Assembly: GCF_003315175.1 (NCBI RefSeq)
Contig: NZ_QNRQ01000001.1
Span: 496,001 to 560,000 of the forward strand
Length of the DNA: 64,000 nucleotides
From: Eoetvoesiella caeni
Lineage (GTDB): Bacteria > Pseudomonadota > Gammaproteobacteria > Burkholderiales > Burkholderiaceae_B
Direction: 5' to 3'
A model generated the notes under the pieces. The model was not told where the DNA came from, did not search any database, and saw only the letters and a program-made list of their open reading frames with translations. Shown here piece by piece: positions 8,854 to 18,625 of this stretch. How positions within the stretch are numbered: the stretch's first letter is position 1; every line of letters starts with the position of its first letter. The position numbers and the translations under genes were made by a program.

Positions 8854-10752
8854 ATGGATTGGCAGCAAGAAGTGATCAATAGCGGTGTCTGGGTAGTGAA
8901 GGCTTATGTCATCACCACGCTGGTGTTCGGGCTTACTGTCTGGGCCCTGGCGAAATTCACTGTTTGGGGCGGCCATTTCTGGAGCATTACCGGCGGATAT
9001 TTTTCACCCAAGCGCAGTTGGCGCCCTATTTTGGCCGTTGCGCTTATTCTGCTATTGACCTTGTCCGCCGTGCGCCTGGATGTGCTGTTTTCCAATTGGT
9101 ACAACAGCATGTATACCTCGCTGCAAAAGCTGGACGAAGTCGCCTTCTGGGCGGCCATGTGGCTGTTTGCCGTGCTGGCAACCACACATGTCATTCGTTC
9201 TTTGTTCGACTTTTACGTGCAGCAGGCGTTTACCATCCACTGGCGCGTATGGCTGAACGAACAACTGCTTTCAGGCTGGCTGAACGAGCAATCCTACTAC
9301 CGCAGCCAATATCTGGATAAATCCATAGAAAACCCGGACCAGCGTATCCAGCAAGACATAACCGTTTTTGTCGAGTCGTCCCTGACGCTATCCATGGGCG
9401 TAGTCAATGCCCTGGTCTCGACCATTGCGTTTACCGCCATTTTGTGGGGTTTGTCGGGGCCGCTGGCCATTATGGGGGTCGACATACCGCGCGCCATGGT
9501 TTTCCTGGTTTTCCTATATGTAATTATCGCGACGGTGTTCGCCATACATATCGGGCGCCCGCTAATTCTGCTGAACTTTCTTAACGAACGCTTCAACGCC
9601 AACTACCGGTATGCCTTGGTGCGCCTGCGTGAATACTCTGAAAGCATTGCCTTTTATGCCGGCGAACGGGTTGAAGGCGCTCTGTTGCGCAGCCGGTTTG
9701 CCCAGGTAATCGGCAATGCCTGGGCCATTGTTTACCGGTCTTTGAAGTTTCTGGGCTTTAACTTTACCGTCACGCAAGCGGCTGTGGTTTTTCCTTTCAT
9801 TATTCAGGCGCAGCGCTTTTTTACCAAGCAGATCAGCCTGGGCGACCTGATACAGACAGCGCAAGCCTTTGGGCGTCTGCAGGACAACCTTTCGTTTTTC
9901 CGCAATGCTTACGACAACTTCGCCTCGTACCGCGCCACCCTGGACCGGCTTACCGGCTTTCGCGGTGCAATTGAGCAGGCCAGGCAACTACCGGAACCCG
10001 ACGTCAGCGAGCAAGGCCAACGCCTGGCGCTCGAATCGCTTACCGTTACCACCCCGAACGGTCGTCTGCTGATAGAAAATCTGAACCTGGATATTTCCGA
10101 AGGACAGCCCTTGCTTATACGCGGCCCATCGGGCGCGGGCAAAACCACGCTGTTGCGCGCTATTGCAGGCCTATGGCCTTACTGTCACGGAAAAATCATC
10201 CGGCCGGCCACCGGCGCGTTATTCCTTTCGCAGAAGCCCTATATCCCGCTAGGCAGCCTGCGCGATGCACTTTATTATCCCCAGGCTTTGCCCGGCCTGA
10301 AAGAAGCCCCGCCAATGCCCGATGAGTCCGCCGCGGCCGGGCACGGAGCCCCCAGCAACCTGGATGCCATCCTGCCCCCCTCCGACTCGGCGGCCGAAAC
10401 CATGGACGCCACCCATGACGAGCAAGCCCGCAAAGTATTGCGGCAGGTGCAGCTTGGCCATCTTGCCGATCGCCTGGACGAAACGGCCGACTGGGGCCGA
10501 ATCCTGTCTTTGGGCGAACAGCAACGGCTGGCTTTCGGCCGCTTGTTGCTGGCCAAGCCGATTGCAGCCTTTCTGGACGAGGCCACATCGGCCATGGACG
10601 AAGGGCTTGAAGATGCGATGTACCGGCTGGTACGCGAGCAGCTGCCGCAAATGGCGCTGGTCAGCGTCGGCCACCGCAGCACTCTTCTTGTCCATCATCC
10701 GCGCCAACTGACACTGAAGCTGGAAGGCGCCTGGGAGCTTTCAAACTCATAA
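8854..10752 (+). CDS. SbmA/BacA-like ABC transporter, permease fused to ATPase
   Basis: A 632-residue half transporter of the ABCD/YddA class, related to SbmA/BacA peptide transporters and to Rv1819c-type proteins that handle vitamin B12, bleomycin or peptides. Residues about 20-340 contain six membrane segments with the SbmA-type signature around FTIHWRVWLNEQLL and FNANYRYALVRLREYSESIAFY. The ATPase domain shows Walker A GPSGAGKTT, signature LSLGEQQRLAF and Walker B IAAFLDEATSAMD. An Ala/Pro/Asp-rich insertion (about residues 485-530) precedes the signature motif and looks unstructured. The gene stands alone downstream of a divergent tautomerase gene. Transport substrate is unknown. Confidence 0.9.
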   Translation: MDWQQEVINSGVWVVKAYVITTLVFGLTVWALAKFTVWGGHFWSITGGYFSPKRSWRPILAVALILLLTLSAVRLDVLFSNWYNSMYTSLQKLDEVAFWAAMWLFAVLATTHVIRSLFDFYVQQAFTIHWRVWLNEQLLSGWLNEQSYYRSQYLDKSIENPDQRIQQDITVFVESSLTLSMGVVNALVSTIAFTAILWGLSGPLAIMGVDIPRAMVFLVFLYVIIATVFAIHIGRPLILLNFLNERFNANYRYALVRLREYSESIAFYAGERVEGALLRSRFAQVIGNAWAIVYRSLKFLGFNFTVTQAAVVFPFIIQAQRFFTKQISLGDLIQTAQAFGRLQDNLSFFRNAYDNFASYRATLDRLTGFRGAIEQARQLPEPDVSEQGQRLALESLTVTTPNGRLLIENLNLDISEGQPLLIRGPSGAGKTTLLRAIAGLWPYCHGKIIRPATGALFLSQKPYIPLGSLRDALYYPQALPGLKEAPPMPDESAAAGHGAPSNLDAILPPSDSAAETMDATHDEQARKVLRQVQLGHLADRLDETADWGRILSLGEQQRLAFGRLLLAKPIAAFLDEATSAMDEGLEDAMYRLVREQLPQMALVSVGHRSTLLVHHPRQLTLKLEGAWELSNS

Positions 10753-10877
10753 CGCGTTACCCTTGTTAAAGCGTCGTTTGAATACGCGTGAACCCGGCAA
10801 CGCATTCACGCAGTCACAATGACGCCAGGCAAGCAAGCCCTTTGACTTTTACATCAACTACAACACGCCACAGAACC

Positions 10878-11252
10878 ATGAACTACGCCCTTATCAAACA
10901 CCTGCACATCACCGCCGCCGTCCTGAGCATTCTGTTTTTCGTCTTGCGGGCCTACTGGTCTGTCGCGGGTTCAGCCCGTTTGCAAGGACGCTTCGTAAAG
11001 ATCGCACCGCACGTCATCGACACCGTGCTGCTGGTATGCGGCGTTATCCTGGCCTCGATGATAGGCGCCGACCAGCCCTGGATATTGGCAAAAATCGTCG
11101 GCCTCATTCTGTATATAGGCGTAGGCACCATCGCTATCAAGCGCGGCAAGACGCCCGGCACGCGCGCCATTGCAGCCATCATTGCCGTGCTGATTTTCTT
11201 TTATATCGTCGGCGTCGCCATTAGCCACAATCCTTTATCGTGGTTCGCTTAA
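10878..11252 (+). CDS. SirB2 family membrane protein
   Basis: A 124-residue, four-segment membrane protein matching the SirB2 (YchQ) family: it starts MNYALIKHLHI and carries the LRAYWS and RVATHxID-like (KIAPHVIDT) features of the family. The function of SirB2 is not established. The ATG at 10878 begins the family homology; an in-frame extension of 30 residues upstream has no family resemblance. The following patatin gene starts 78 bases after its stop codon. Confidence 0.85.
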   Translation: MNYALIKHLHITAAVLSILFFVLRAYWSVAGSARLQGRFVKIAPHVIDTVLLVCGVILASMIGADQPWILAKIVGLILYIGVGTIAIKRGKTPGTRAIAAIIAVLIFFYIVGVAISHNPLSWFA

Positions 11253-11329
11253 CGTCCATTTCCGCCGAAAATGCGCAAATCGAACTCAACTTCGACAACG
11301 ATGTCAATGCCGAAGACAAACTGAACGGC

Positions 11330-12550
11330 ATGAACATGAACGACACTATCAAGAACGACACTCTCCAGAAGGAGACCTCAAAAAACGGCCGCGTCCGTGT
11401 TCCTCCGTATGAAACCATCGCCCTGGTCTTGCAAGGCGGAGGCGCGCTGGGCGCGTACCAGGCCGGTGTATTCCAGGGGCTGGACGAGGCCGGCATTGCA
11501 CCGAACTGGCTGGCCGGCATTTCCATCGGCGCCCTGAATACGGCCGTCATTGCCGGCAACCCTCCGGAAAAACGCGTTGAACGCTTGAACGAGTTCTGGC
11601 AGACCATTTGCCAACCCAATGTCAGCCTGGAAATGTGGCCGGGAATGGAGCAGGCGTTCTCGGGCATCAACGACTATATGCGCGGCGCGATGAATGCCAT
11701 AAGTGCCACGAATACAGCCCTGCGAGGGCAAAAAGGATTTTTCGAGCCGCGCTTTCCTTCGCCGCTGTGGGGCCATTCGAGCTCGCCCGAAGATGCCAGC
11801 CTTTACAGCATACATCCGCTGAAAAGCACGCTCGAGAGGCTTTGCGATTTCGACCGGATCAATGAGAACGCAAGCGAGCTGCGGGTTTCCGTGGGCGCTG
11901 TCAATTTGCGCACCGGCAACTTCACATATTTCGACAATCGCAAGATCAAGCTCAGGCCCGAGCACTTCATGGCCTCGGGCGCGCTGCCGCCCGCCTTTCC
12001 CGCCGTTGAAATCGACGGTGAACACTATTGGGACGGCGGCCTGGTGTCGAACACGCCGCTGGCCTATGTGCTGGAATCGCGCCCCTTGGAAGACACCCTG
12101 GCCTTTCAGGTAGACCTATGGAGCGCGCGCGGCGCCGCGCCCACCAATCTGGAAGAGGTGGCCGACCGGATCAAGGAAATTCAATATTCAAGCCGAACCC
12201 GCATGGTCACCGACCAGTTGCGCCGGGCGCAGAATTTCAGGCGCCTTCTGCAACGCATGCTGGACGATCTGCCCAAAGACGTGCGCGACCATGCGGCCTA
12301 TTGCAAGGTCGCCCAGGAGCTGGCCTGCAGCAAACGCTATAACGTCATCCACCTGATCTATCAGGACAAGGCTTATGAAAGCCATTACAAAGACTTTGAT
12401 TTCAGCCCGGCCAGCATGCAAGAACACTGGCACAGCGGCCTGGAAGACATCCGGTCGACGCTGAGTACGCGCCATTACCTGGCCATGCCCGACAACGAGT
12501 CAGGCTTTGTGACTCACGACGTGCACAACAGGGAAAAGGAAAAAAATTAG
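11330..12550 (+). CDS. Patatin-like phospholipase
   Basis: A cytoplasmic serine lipid acyl hydrolase of the patatin family (406 residues). The oxyanion loop LQGGGALGAYQAGV, the nucleophile elbow GISIGAL (GxSxG) and the catalytic aspartate motif DGG are present, giving a complete Ser-Asp dyad. The C-terminal 120 residues resemble the DUF3734 extension found in a subgroup of bacterial patatins, some linked to polyhydroxybutyrate metabolism. ATG at 11330 (or 11336) is the likeliest start, although the ribosome binding site is weak; a GTG at 11240 overlapping the previous gene is an alternative. Its stop overlaps that of the convergent EamA gene by four bases. Confidence 0.9.
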   Translation: MNMNDTIKNDTLQKETSKNGRVRVPPYETIALVLQGGGALGAYQAGVFQGLDEAGIAPNWLAGISIGALNTAVIAGNPPEKRVERLNEFWQTICQPNVSLEMWPGMEQAFSGINDYMRGAMNAISATNTALRGQKGFFEPRFPSPLWGHSSSPEDASLYSIHPLKSTLERLCDFDRINENASELRVSVGAVNLRTGNFTYFDNRKIKLRPEHFMASGALPPAFPAVEIDGEHYWDGGLVSNTPLAYVLESRPLEDTLAFQVDLWSARGAAPTNLEEVADRIKEIQYSSRTRMVTDQLRRAQNFRRLLQRMLDDLPKDVRDHAAYCKVAQELACSKRYNVIHLIYQDKAYESHYKDFDFSPASMQEHWHSGLEDIRSTLSTRHYLAMPDNESGFVTHDVHNREKEKN

Positions 12551-13473
12551 CGCCGGCCCAGTACCACCGCGCCTGTCAGCACGAAGACAGTTCCCAGCAA
12601 CTGCATTGATGTAATCGGTTCATCAAGCAGCCAGGCCGCCAAAAACAGTACCGACACAGGGCCGATAAGCCCCAATTGCGCTGTCATGGGCGCGCCAATT
12701 CGGGCCACCGCCCACATAATCATGAACGTGGGCGCCACCGTGTTGACGGTGGCATGAATGAACGACAACTGATACACCGGCCACACTTGCTGCAAACCTG
12801 CCCAGGAGTGCACCCAAAAAAACTGAATCAAGGTAAACACCGACGAGACAGTCATGGCATAGGCAACCAGCCGGGTCGCCCCCACGCGCTTGATCAACTC
12901 GCCCGAGCCTATAAGATAAAACGCATACGAAAACGCCGAAGCCAGCACAAAGCCAGCGCCCATCAACACGCCTTCGCCGCTGAACGACAGATCCTGCAAG
13001 AACACCAGCACTACGCCAACGTACGACAACCCAAGGGCGACCCATTGCTTGCCGGCGATAGCCCGCTTGAAATACAAAGCGGAAATCAGCAGCACAAACG
13101 TGGGCGATAAAAACAGAATCAATCGCTCCAGCCCGGCCGAGATGGTTTGCAAGCCCAGGAAGTCCAGGAAGCTGGACAAGTAGTAGCCAATGAATCCCAG
13201 CACGATCAACTGGGCGCATTCTTTAGCCGTCAAGCGCGGAATCAGCCCAAGGCGGGCTTTGCGTGCCTGGAACCACCCTATCGCCAGGAAGAACGGCAAA
13301 GACAACAACATGCGAAAACCAATGATGGTGACGGCGTCCACCCCATAACGATAGGTCAGCTTGACGACGACCGCCTTGGCGGAGAACAGAATCGCCCCCA
13401 TTCCGGCCAATAGAAAACCTGCCCAGAACTCTTTAGGACGCGAAGAAACCAGAGAACGAAAAAACAAGGACAT
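12547..13473 (-). CDS. EamA/DMT family transporter
   Basis: A 308-residue inner-membrane protein with ten hydrophobic segments arranged as two five-helix EamA repeats, typical of the drug/metabolite transporter superfamily (RhaT/YdcZ-like exporters of amino acids or metabolites). GAILFSAKAVVVKLTYRYG near the N-terminus and PITSMQLLGTVFVLTGAVVL at the end are characteristic. ATG at 13473 is preferred to a TTG six bases upstream. It converges with the patatin gene. The substrate cannot be told from sequence. Confidence 0.88.
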   Translation of the reverse strand: MSLFFRSLVSSRPKEFWAGFLLAGMGAILFSAKAVVVKLTYRYGVDAVTIIGFRMLLSLPFFLAIGWFQARKARLGLIPRLTAKECAQLIVLGFIGYYLSSFLDFLGLQTISAGLERLILFLSPTFVLLISALYFKRAIAGKQWVALGLSYVGVVLVFLQDLSFSGEGVLMGAGFVLASAFSYAFYLIGSGELIKRVGATRLVAYAMTVSSVFTLIQFFWVHSWAGLQQVWPVYQLSFIHATVNTVAPTFMIMWAVARIGAPMTAQLGLIGPVSVLFLAAWLLDEPITSMQLLGTVFVLTGAVVLGRR

Positions 13474-13657
13474 ATCCAAATAAAAGATAGCGGCACAACG
13501 TTATACACGATGCCGTGCGCAAGCACCGCGCAAAGGCAGAAAAGCGGCTACTTCAGACAGGACTTCAAACCAGATCAAGAACGGCCGGGCGCCGGCTGCC
13601 GCGGCCTGCGCCCCATTTGCGGTCAGGAGTTTGTCAGTAAATATTGACCCGACGATT

Positions 13658-13672
13658 ATTGCTTAGGCAAAT
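13658..13672. promoter_or_regulatory. MarR-type operator, site 1
   Basis: ATTGC-TTAGG-CAAAT contains the inverted TTGC/GCAA arms typical of MarR/EmrR operators. It lies 23 bases before the MarR start codon and just downstream of a possible -35 box TTGACC (13644-13649), so autorepression is plausible. Confidence 0.55.
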
Positions 13673-13694
13673 AAATCGGTTTAAAATTGTAGCC

Positions 13695-14192
13695 ATGGAA
13701 TATTACCAGCCCACTCCCGAATCGCTAGGTGTCGACGAAAATATCGGGCACCTGTTGAAGCTTGCCGTGTCGTCGGTGACGCGCAAGGCCGACCAAGCTG
13801 TGGCGCCGCTGGGACTGACTGCCATGCAGTGGCGCCCTCTGGTCATTTTGCGCTATCGTGGCATTAATACCCCGGCCGAGCTCGCGCGCCTGGTCAACGT
13901 GGACACCGGCGCCATGACGCGCACGCTCGACCGTCTTGAAGGCAAAGGCTTTCTTACCCGCCAACGCTGCCAGGAAGACCGCCGGGTGGTCCTGCTGGCG
14001 CTTACGACCAGTGGCCACGACGTCGCCGCCAAGATTCTGCCGGCAGTCGCGGCAACGCTGAACACCCACCTGGAAGGATTCTCCAAGGCCGAAGTCAACC
14101 AGCTTATCGGCTATCTGCAACGCATCATTGTCAACGGAGGCTTTACCTTCGACTGCGGCGGCGGCAAAGAGCATTCAAAAAATACTGCTTGA
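13695..14192 (+). CDS. MarR family transcriptional regulator of the efflux operon
   Basis: A 165-residue winged-helix repressor. The core DNA-binding segment reads TPAELARLVNVDTGAMTRTLDRLEGKGFL followed by the wing RQRCQEDRRVVLLALT, the standard MarR pattern (DxR at the wing). It is followed after 122 bases by genes for a tripartite drug pump, the usual arrangement for an EmrR-like ligand-responsive repressor. ATG at 13695 is chosen; upstream extension is unlike the family. Inducing ligand, perhaps a phenolic or lipophilic acid, is unknown. Confidence 0.92.
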   Translation: MEYYQPTPESLGVDENIGHLLKLAVSSVTRKADQAVAPLGLTAMQWRPLVILRYRGINTPAELARLVNVDTGAMTRTLDRLEGKGFLTRQRCQEDRRVVLLALTTSGHDVAAKILPAVAATLNTHLEGFSKAEVNQLIGYLQRIIVNGGFTFDCGGGKEHSKNTA

Positions 14193-14263
14193 CCTTTTTT
14201 AGCGGCACCGAAATTTTTCAATAAAGTATTCTGCACGACACATCGCCTCTTTATCGCGTAATG

Positions 14264-14278
14264 ATTGCCTAGTCAGAT
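14264..14278. promoter_or_regulatory. MarR-type operator, degenerate site 2
   Basis: ATTGCCTAGTCAGAT resembles the site at 13658-13672 (ATTGCTTAGGCAAAT), matching in the left arm and centre and partly in the right arm. It lies 37 bases before the outer-membrane factor start and would let the MarR protein control the pump genes directly. Confidence 0.4.
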
Positions 14279-14314
14279 ACCAACCCAGCAACTATATTCA
14301 GCTTATTGTCAGCA

Positions 14315-15775
14315 ATGAAATCTGTATTGCCTCTCTTGCTCGCTCTGTCTCTGGCAGGATGCGCCGCCATCGATCCCGGCAAAGCGTCATTAACCGAAAT
14401 CCCGGGCCCGCAATTGGGACTGAAGGCGAACGCGGTCGCTTGGCCGCATACCCAATGGTGGACCCGCTACGGCGATCCTCAATTGGATCGCCTCATGGAG
14501 CGGGCCCTGGCCAACAATCCGTCGCTGGCCGCGGCCCGCGCCCGCCTTGACCTGGCCAATGCCGCGGTTGCTGGCGCACATGCCGTACAACTGCCGCAAC
14601 TGGACCTTGCCTATAACCAATCGCGCCAACGCTTTTCGGAGAACTACATTTATCCGCCTCCCTACGCGGGCTCCATGTTCACCGACAGCTCGCTGCGCTT
14701 GAACGCCGGCTTCGACCTGGATCTTTGGGGCAAGAACCGAACAAAATACGCCGCGGCCGTTTCCCGCGTCGAAGCCAGCCAGGCCGACTTAGCGGTGGCG
14801 CGCAACGTGCTCGCAGCCAATGTCGTACAAAGCTATTTCAATTTGCAGAATGCCCTGACCCAGGCCCAGGTGCTGGGCGAGATTGCCGCGCAGCAAGCCA
14901 ATGTGCTGTCCATTACACGCGACAGGGTCAAGGCGGGACTGGACACCCAGGTGGAAGTCAACCAGGCCGACTCGGCCTACTCGGCCGTCAAGGTCCAGTT
15001 GAACCAGGCCAGGACCAATGCCCAGTTGCTGCGGCATCAACTGGCTGCACTGACCGCTCAAGGGCCGGACCAGGAAAATGGCATTTCGCAGCAGCACCTG
15101 GCGCCAGCCCCGCAAGGCGTGCCGGCGGCGCTGCCCCTGAACCTGCTTGGCAGGCGTCCCGATATCGTCGCCGCCCGGCGCCAGGTCGAGGCGGCCACCA
15201 GCGAAGTCTCGTCGGCCAAGGCCGCTTTTTATCCCAATGTAAACCTGTCTGCCTTCGCCGGATTCCTGTCTTTGGGCCTGGGCAACCTGCTTAAAGACGA
15301 CAGTCTGGTATATGGCGCCGGCCCCGCAATTACACTGCCGATTTTTCATGGCGGTGCTCTGAATGCCCAACTTAGCGGAAAGAAGGCCGAACGCGACCTG
15401 GCCATCGCCAACTACAACCAGACGCTGCTGGGCGCCGTGCGCGAGGTGGCCGACGCCACAGCGTCGATCCGTGCATTGCAACAGCAGATAGCAGACCAGC
15501 ATGCAAGCTATTTGGCCATTGCATCTGCCTACGAGATCGCCGTGCAACGCTATAAATCGGGCCTCGGGAATTTCGTTCAAGTATTGCAGGCGCAAAGCGA
15601 AATGCAAAAGCAGGCGTTGCAAGACATTAACTTGCAAGCGCGCGCCTATAACCTGGATGCCCAACTGGCGGTGGCATTGGGCGGCGGCTACAACGAAGCT
15701 CGGCCGAACGCCGCCACCGCTGCCCAAGCGCCCGCCGCAGCCGAACAGCCCTCTTCCACGCCTGGCGCCAAATAG
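14315..15775 (+). CDS. NodT/OprM-type outer-membrane efflux lipoprotein
   Basis: A 486-residue TolC-class channel of the NodT family. The N-terminus is a lipoprotein signal with lipobox LAGC; Cys18 would be acylated. Two OEP repeats follow, with the family landmarks WWTRYGDPQLDRL, LNAGFDLDLWGKN and LNLLGRRPDIVAARRQVE. It is the outer-membrane part of the pump whose other subunits are encoded directly downstream. ATG at 14315 starts the signal peptide. The last 25 residues are an Ala/Pro-rich tail. Confidence 0.94.
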   Translation: MKSVLPLLLALSLAGCAAIDPGKASLTEIPGPQLGLKANAVAWPHTQWWTRYGDPQLDRLMERALANNPSLAAARARLDLANAAVAGAHAVQLPQLDLAYNQSRQRFSENYIYPPPYAGSMFTDSSLRLNAGFDLDLWGKNRTKYAAAVSRVEASQADLAVARNVLAANVVQSYFNLQNALTQAQVLGEIAAQQANVLSITRDRVKAGLDTQVEVNQADSAYSAVKVQLNQARTNAQLLRHQLAALTAQGPDQENGISQQHLAPAPQGVPAALPLNLLGRRPDIVAARRQVEAATSEVSSAKAAFYPNVNLSAFAGFLSLGLGNLLKDDSLVYGAGPAITLPIFHGGALNAQLSGKKAERDLAIANYNQTLLGAVREVADATASIRALQQQIADQHASYLAIASAYEIAVQRYKSGLGNFVQVLQAQSEMQKQALQDINLQARAYNLDAQLAVALGGGYNEARPNAATAAQAPAAAEQPSSTPGAK

Positions 15776-15825
15776 CTGCAAGCCGGGTCGTTCCTCAATT
15801 CCGAAACACCTAACGCGAAACGCTT

Positions 15826-17010
15826 ATGTCATCCGTTACCTCAACGAATCCGAAACGCAAACGTCTACTTGCTACCGCAGCACTAGTCTTCATTCTTCTG
15901 GGCGTAGCCTACGCCATCTGGTGGTTCATCTTTGCCGCCCACTACGAGAGCACGGACGATGCCTACGTCCATGGCAATATCGTACAGGTTACGCCGCAGA
16001 TTTCAGGCACTGTCATTGGCATTGAAGCTGACGACACACAACTCGTGACCAAGGGTTCGCCCCTGATCAGGCTGGATTCCACCGATACCGAAGTTGCGCT
16101 CATGCAGGCGCAGGCCGCGCTGGCCCAGGCCGTGCGCCGCACGCGCACACTGTATGTACAGAACGAATCGCTGGAAGCCGATATCGCCATGCGCCAGGCC
16201 AATGTCGACCGGGCGCGGGCCGATCTAGCCAAAGCTGAAAGCGATTTAAAGCGGCGCCAAACGCTGGCACGCTCGGGCGGAGTCAGCGGCGAAGAAATCT
16301 TGCACGCGCAGACCGCGGTGAAGGCTGCCCAGGCAGGCCTGGCACAAACCAAAGCTTCCCTGGCTGCCGCCAATTCAACCCTGCGTACCAACCAGGCGCT
16401 GACCGCCAACACCACCGTCGCCAAGCATCCCGACGTATTGCAGGCCGCAGGCCAACTGCGCAAGGCCTGGCTGGCCAATGCCCGCACCGAACTGCGGGCG
16501 CCGGTTGACGGCATGGTTGCCGAGCGCTCGGCGCAGGTAGGCCAGCATGTAGCTCCCGGCACTCCGCTCATGACAGTCATTCCCCTGCATCAGGTTTGGG
16601 TGGAAGCCAACTTCAAAGAAGTGCAGGTTCGCAAAATGAAGCCGGGCCAGAAAGCCACCCTGACCGCCGACCTGTATGGCGGCAAAGTGGTGTATCACGG
16701 TACGGTACAAGGCCTTGCTGCCGGCACCGGCAGCGCTTTCGCCCTTCTGCCGGCGCAGAACGCCACCGGCAACTGGATCAAGGTCGTGCAACGCGTGCCG
16801 GTGCGTATTGCACTGGACCCTAAAGACATTGACGCCCATCCGCTGCGCATCGGCTTGTCCATGCAGGTAGAAGTCGATCTGGCCAGCAGCGCAACGCCGG
16901 AAGGCGCCGCCACACCCAACACCACCCTGAAGACCAACGTTTACGCCGAGGGCGCACAAGGCGCCGACGCCTTGATCAACCAGATCATCCAGGACAATCT
17001 GGGATCATGA
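15826..17010 (+). CDS. emrA: HlyD/EmrA-type membrane fusion protein
   Basis: A 394-residue periplasmic adaptor with one N-terminal membrane anchor (residues about 14-33). The lipoyl half-motifs ESTDDAYVHGNIVQVTPQISG and ELRAPVDGMVAERSAQVGQHV frame a coiled-coil hairpin rich in Ala, Gln and Lys (residues about 85-205). The EmrA/HlyD beta-barrel follows. It links the MFS pump in the inner membrane to the NodT channel. The gene overlaps the next by four bases (ATGA), supporting translational coupling. Confidence 0.94.
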   Translation: MSSVTSTNPKRKRLLATAALVFILLGVAYAIWWFIFAAHYESTDDAYVHGNIVQVTPQISGTVIGIEADDTQLVTKGSPLIRLDSTDTEVALMQAQAALAQAVRRTRTLYVQNESLEADIAMRQANVDRARADLAKAESDLKRRQTLARSGGVSGEEILHAQTAVKAAQAGLAQTKASLAAANSTLRTNQALTANTTVAKHPDVLQAAGQLRKAWLANARTELRAPVDGMVAERSAQVGQHVAPGTPLMTVIPLHQVWVEANFKEVQVRKMKPGQKATLTADLYGGKVVYHGTVQGLAAGTGSAFALLPAQNATGNWIKVVQRVPVRIALDPKDIDAHPLRIGLSMQVEVDLASSATPEGAATPNTTLKTNVYAEGAQGADALINQIIQDNLGS

Positions 17011-18596
17011 GCGCCGGCAATTCTTCCAGCTCGTCGGCGGACAAGCCGTTACCGCCAGGCGTCTATGCCCCGCTAGAAGGCCGGATGCGCACATTCGGCA
17101 CCATAGCGCTGTCGTCGGCCGTGTTCATGAACGTGCTGGACTCCTCCATTGCCAATGTGTCCATCCCGACCATAGCTGGCGACCTTGGAGTCAGCATTAC
17201 ACAAGGCACCTGGGTCATTACCTCATTTGCCGTGGCCAACGCCATTACCGTGCCGCTTACCGGCTGGCTCACACAGCGTTTCGGACAGGTTCGCCTGTTC
17301 GTCCTGTCAGTGCTGCTGTTCGTCATCTCGTCGTGGCTGTGCGGATTTGCCTGGTCGCTTGAGTCACTGGTTTTCTTTAGGATCGTGCAGGGCGCCGTAG
17401 CCGGCCCGCTTATCCCTTTGTCGCAATCCCTGATGCTGGGCAGCTATCCCAAGGAAAAAGCGGGCATGGCCCTGGCGCTTTGGTCCATGACGGTCTTGGT
17501 CGGCCCTGTCGTCGGCCCGCTGCTGGGCGGCTGGATCTCCGACAATATAAGCTGGTCATGGATCTTCTACATCAATGTCCCTGTGGGCCTGCTGGCCGGC
17601 TGGGCCTCCTGGCAAATCTATAAGGATCGCGACTCGGTGCGTCGAAAGCTGCCTATCGACCGTACCGGCCTTGCGCTGCTTGTCGTGTGGGTAGGCGCTT
17701 TGCAGCTTATGCTGGACAAAGGAAAAGAGCTGGAGTGGTTCGAAAGCACCGCCATCACAATCATGGCGGTGGTCGCCGTTGTGGCTTTCGTGTTCTTCAT
17801 AATATGGGAACTGACGGACAAGCATCCTATTGTCGACCTGACGCTGTTCAAGGTGCGCAACTTCAATGCGGGCGTCATTACCGTGTCCATCGTATACGGC
17901 GTCTTTTTCGGCACGGTCGTGCTGCTTCCCCTGTGGATGCAGAATACGCTGGGCTACACGGCCACCGACGCCGGAATCGCTTCAGCCCCGGTGGGCATAC
18001 TGGCTATCATTCTCTCGCCCTTCATCGGCAAGATGCTGCAAAAGCACGACCCGCGCTATATCGTAACGGGCGCCTGCCTGCTGTTCTCACTGATCAGTTT
18101 CATGCGGGCCGACTTCACGCCGCAAGTCACGATCTGGGACATCATGTGGCCCACCTTCATACAGGGTGCGGCCATGGCGATGCTGTTCATTCCCTTGACC
18201 ACCATCAGCTTGTCGGGCCTGGATCCTCATCGCATCCCGGCTGCCGCGGGGCTGTCCAACTTCGTACGCCTGCTGTTCGGCGCATTCGGCACGTCCATTA
18301 CGACCACGCTCTGGGAAAACCGCGCCAGCCTGCACCATGCGCAGCTTACTGAGATAGTGCGCCCTGGCGAACCAGCGTTCGACCACATCGTGAGCGGCTT
18401 GCAGCGCCAAGGCCTAAGCACCGGCCAGTCGCTATCCTTGATAGACAGGCTGATTCAGCAGCAAGCCTTCACCATGTCGGCGGTGGATATTTTTTATGCC
18501 TCGGCCGTACTGTTTCTGTTTTTGATTGGACTGGTATGGTTTGCCCGGCCCAAACGCAACCAAGCCGCCAGCGCGGAAGCGGCGGGGGTGCATTGA
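17007..18596 (+). CDS. emrB: DHA2 family MFS multidrug pump (EmrB/QacA type)
   Basis: A 529-residue proton-driven exporter with 14 membrane segments. MNVLDSSIANVSIPTIAGDLG in helix 1 and WVITSFAVANAITVPLTGWL with LTQRFGQVRLF (motif A) are diagnostic of EmrB. GPVVGPLLGGWISDN is motif C of antiporters. Together with the preceding two genes it forms a complete inner-to-outer membrane tripartite pump. Likely substrates are hydrophobic or phenolic compounds, but this is inferred from the family. Confidence 0.95.
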   Translation: MSAGNSSSSSADKPLPPGVYAPLEGRMRTFGTIALSSAVFMNVLDSSIANVSIPTIAGDLGVSITQGTWVITSFAVANAITVPLTGWLTQRFGQVRLFVLSVLLFVISSWLCGFAWSLESLVFFRIVQGAVAGPLIPLSQSLMLGSYPKEKAGMALALWSMTVLVGPVVGPLLGGWISDNISWSWIFYINVPVGLLAGWASWQIYKDRDSVRRKLPIDRTGLALLVVWVGALQLMLDKGKELEWFESTAITIMAVVAVVAFVFFIIWELTDKHPIVDLTLFKVRNFNAGVITVSIVYGVFFGTVVLLPLWMQNTLGYTATDAGIASAPVGILAIILSPFIGKMLQKHDPRYIVTGACLLFSLISFMRADFTPQVTIWDIMWPTFIQGAAMAMLFIPLTTISLSGLDPHRIPAAAGLSNFVRLLFGAFGTSITTTLWENRASLHHAQLTEIVRPGEPAFDHIVSGLQRQGLSTGQSLSLIDRLIQQQAFTMSAVDIFYASAVLFLFLIGLVWFARPKRNQAASAEAAGVH

Positions 18597-18625
18597 AACA
18601 AAGCGCCGGGCATAAAGCGCTGCGC
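18597..18625 (-). terminator. Possible terminator after the HIT gene
   Basis: On the minus strand AAGCGC and GCGCTT arms precede TTTGTTTC directly after the HIT stop codon. The stem is short and overlaps a second palindrome, so the call is tentative. Confidence 0.35.
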
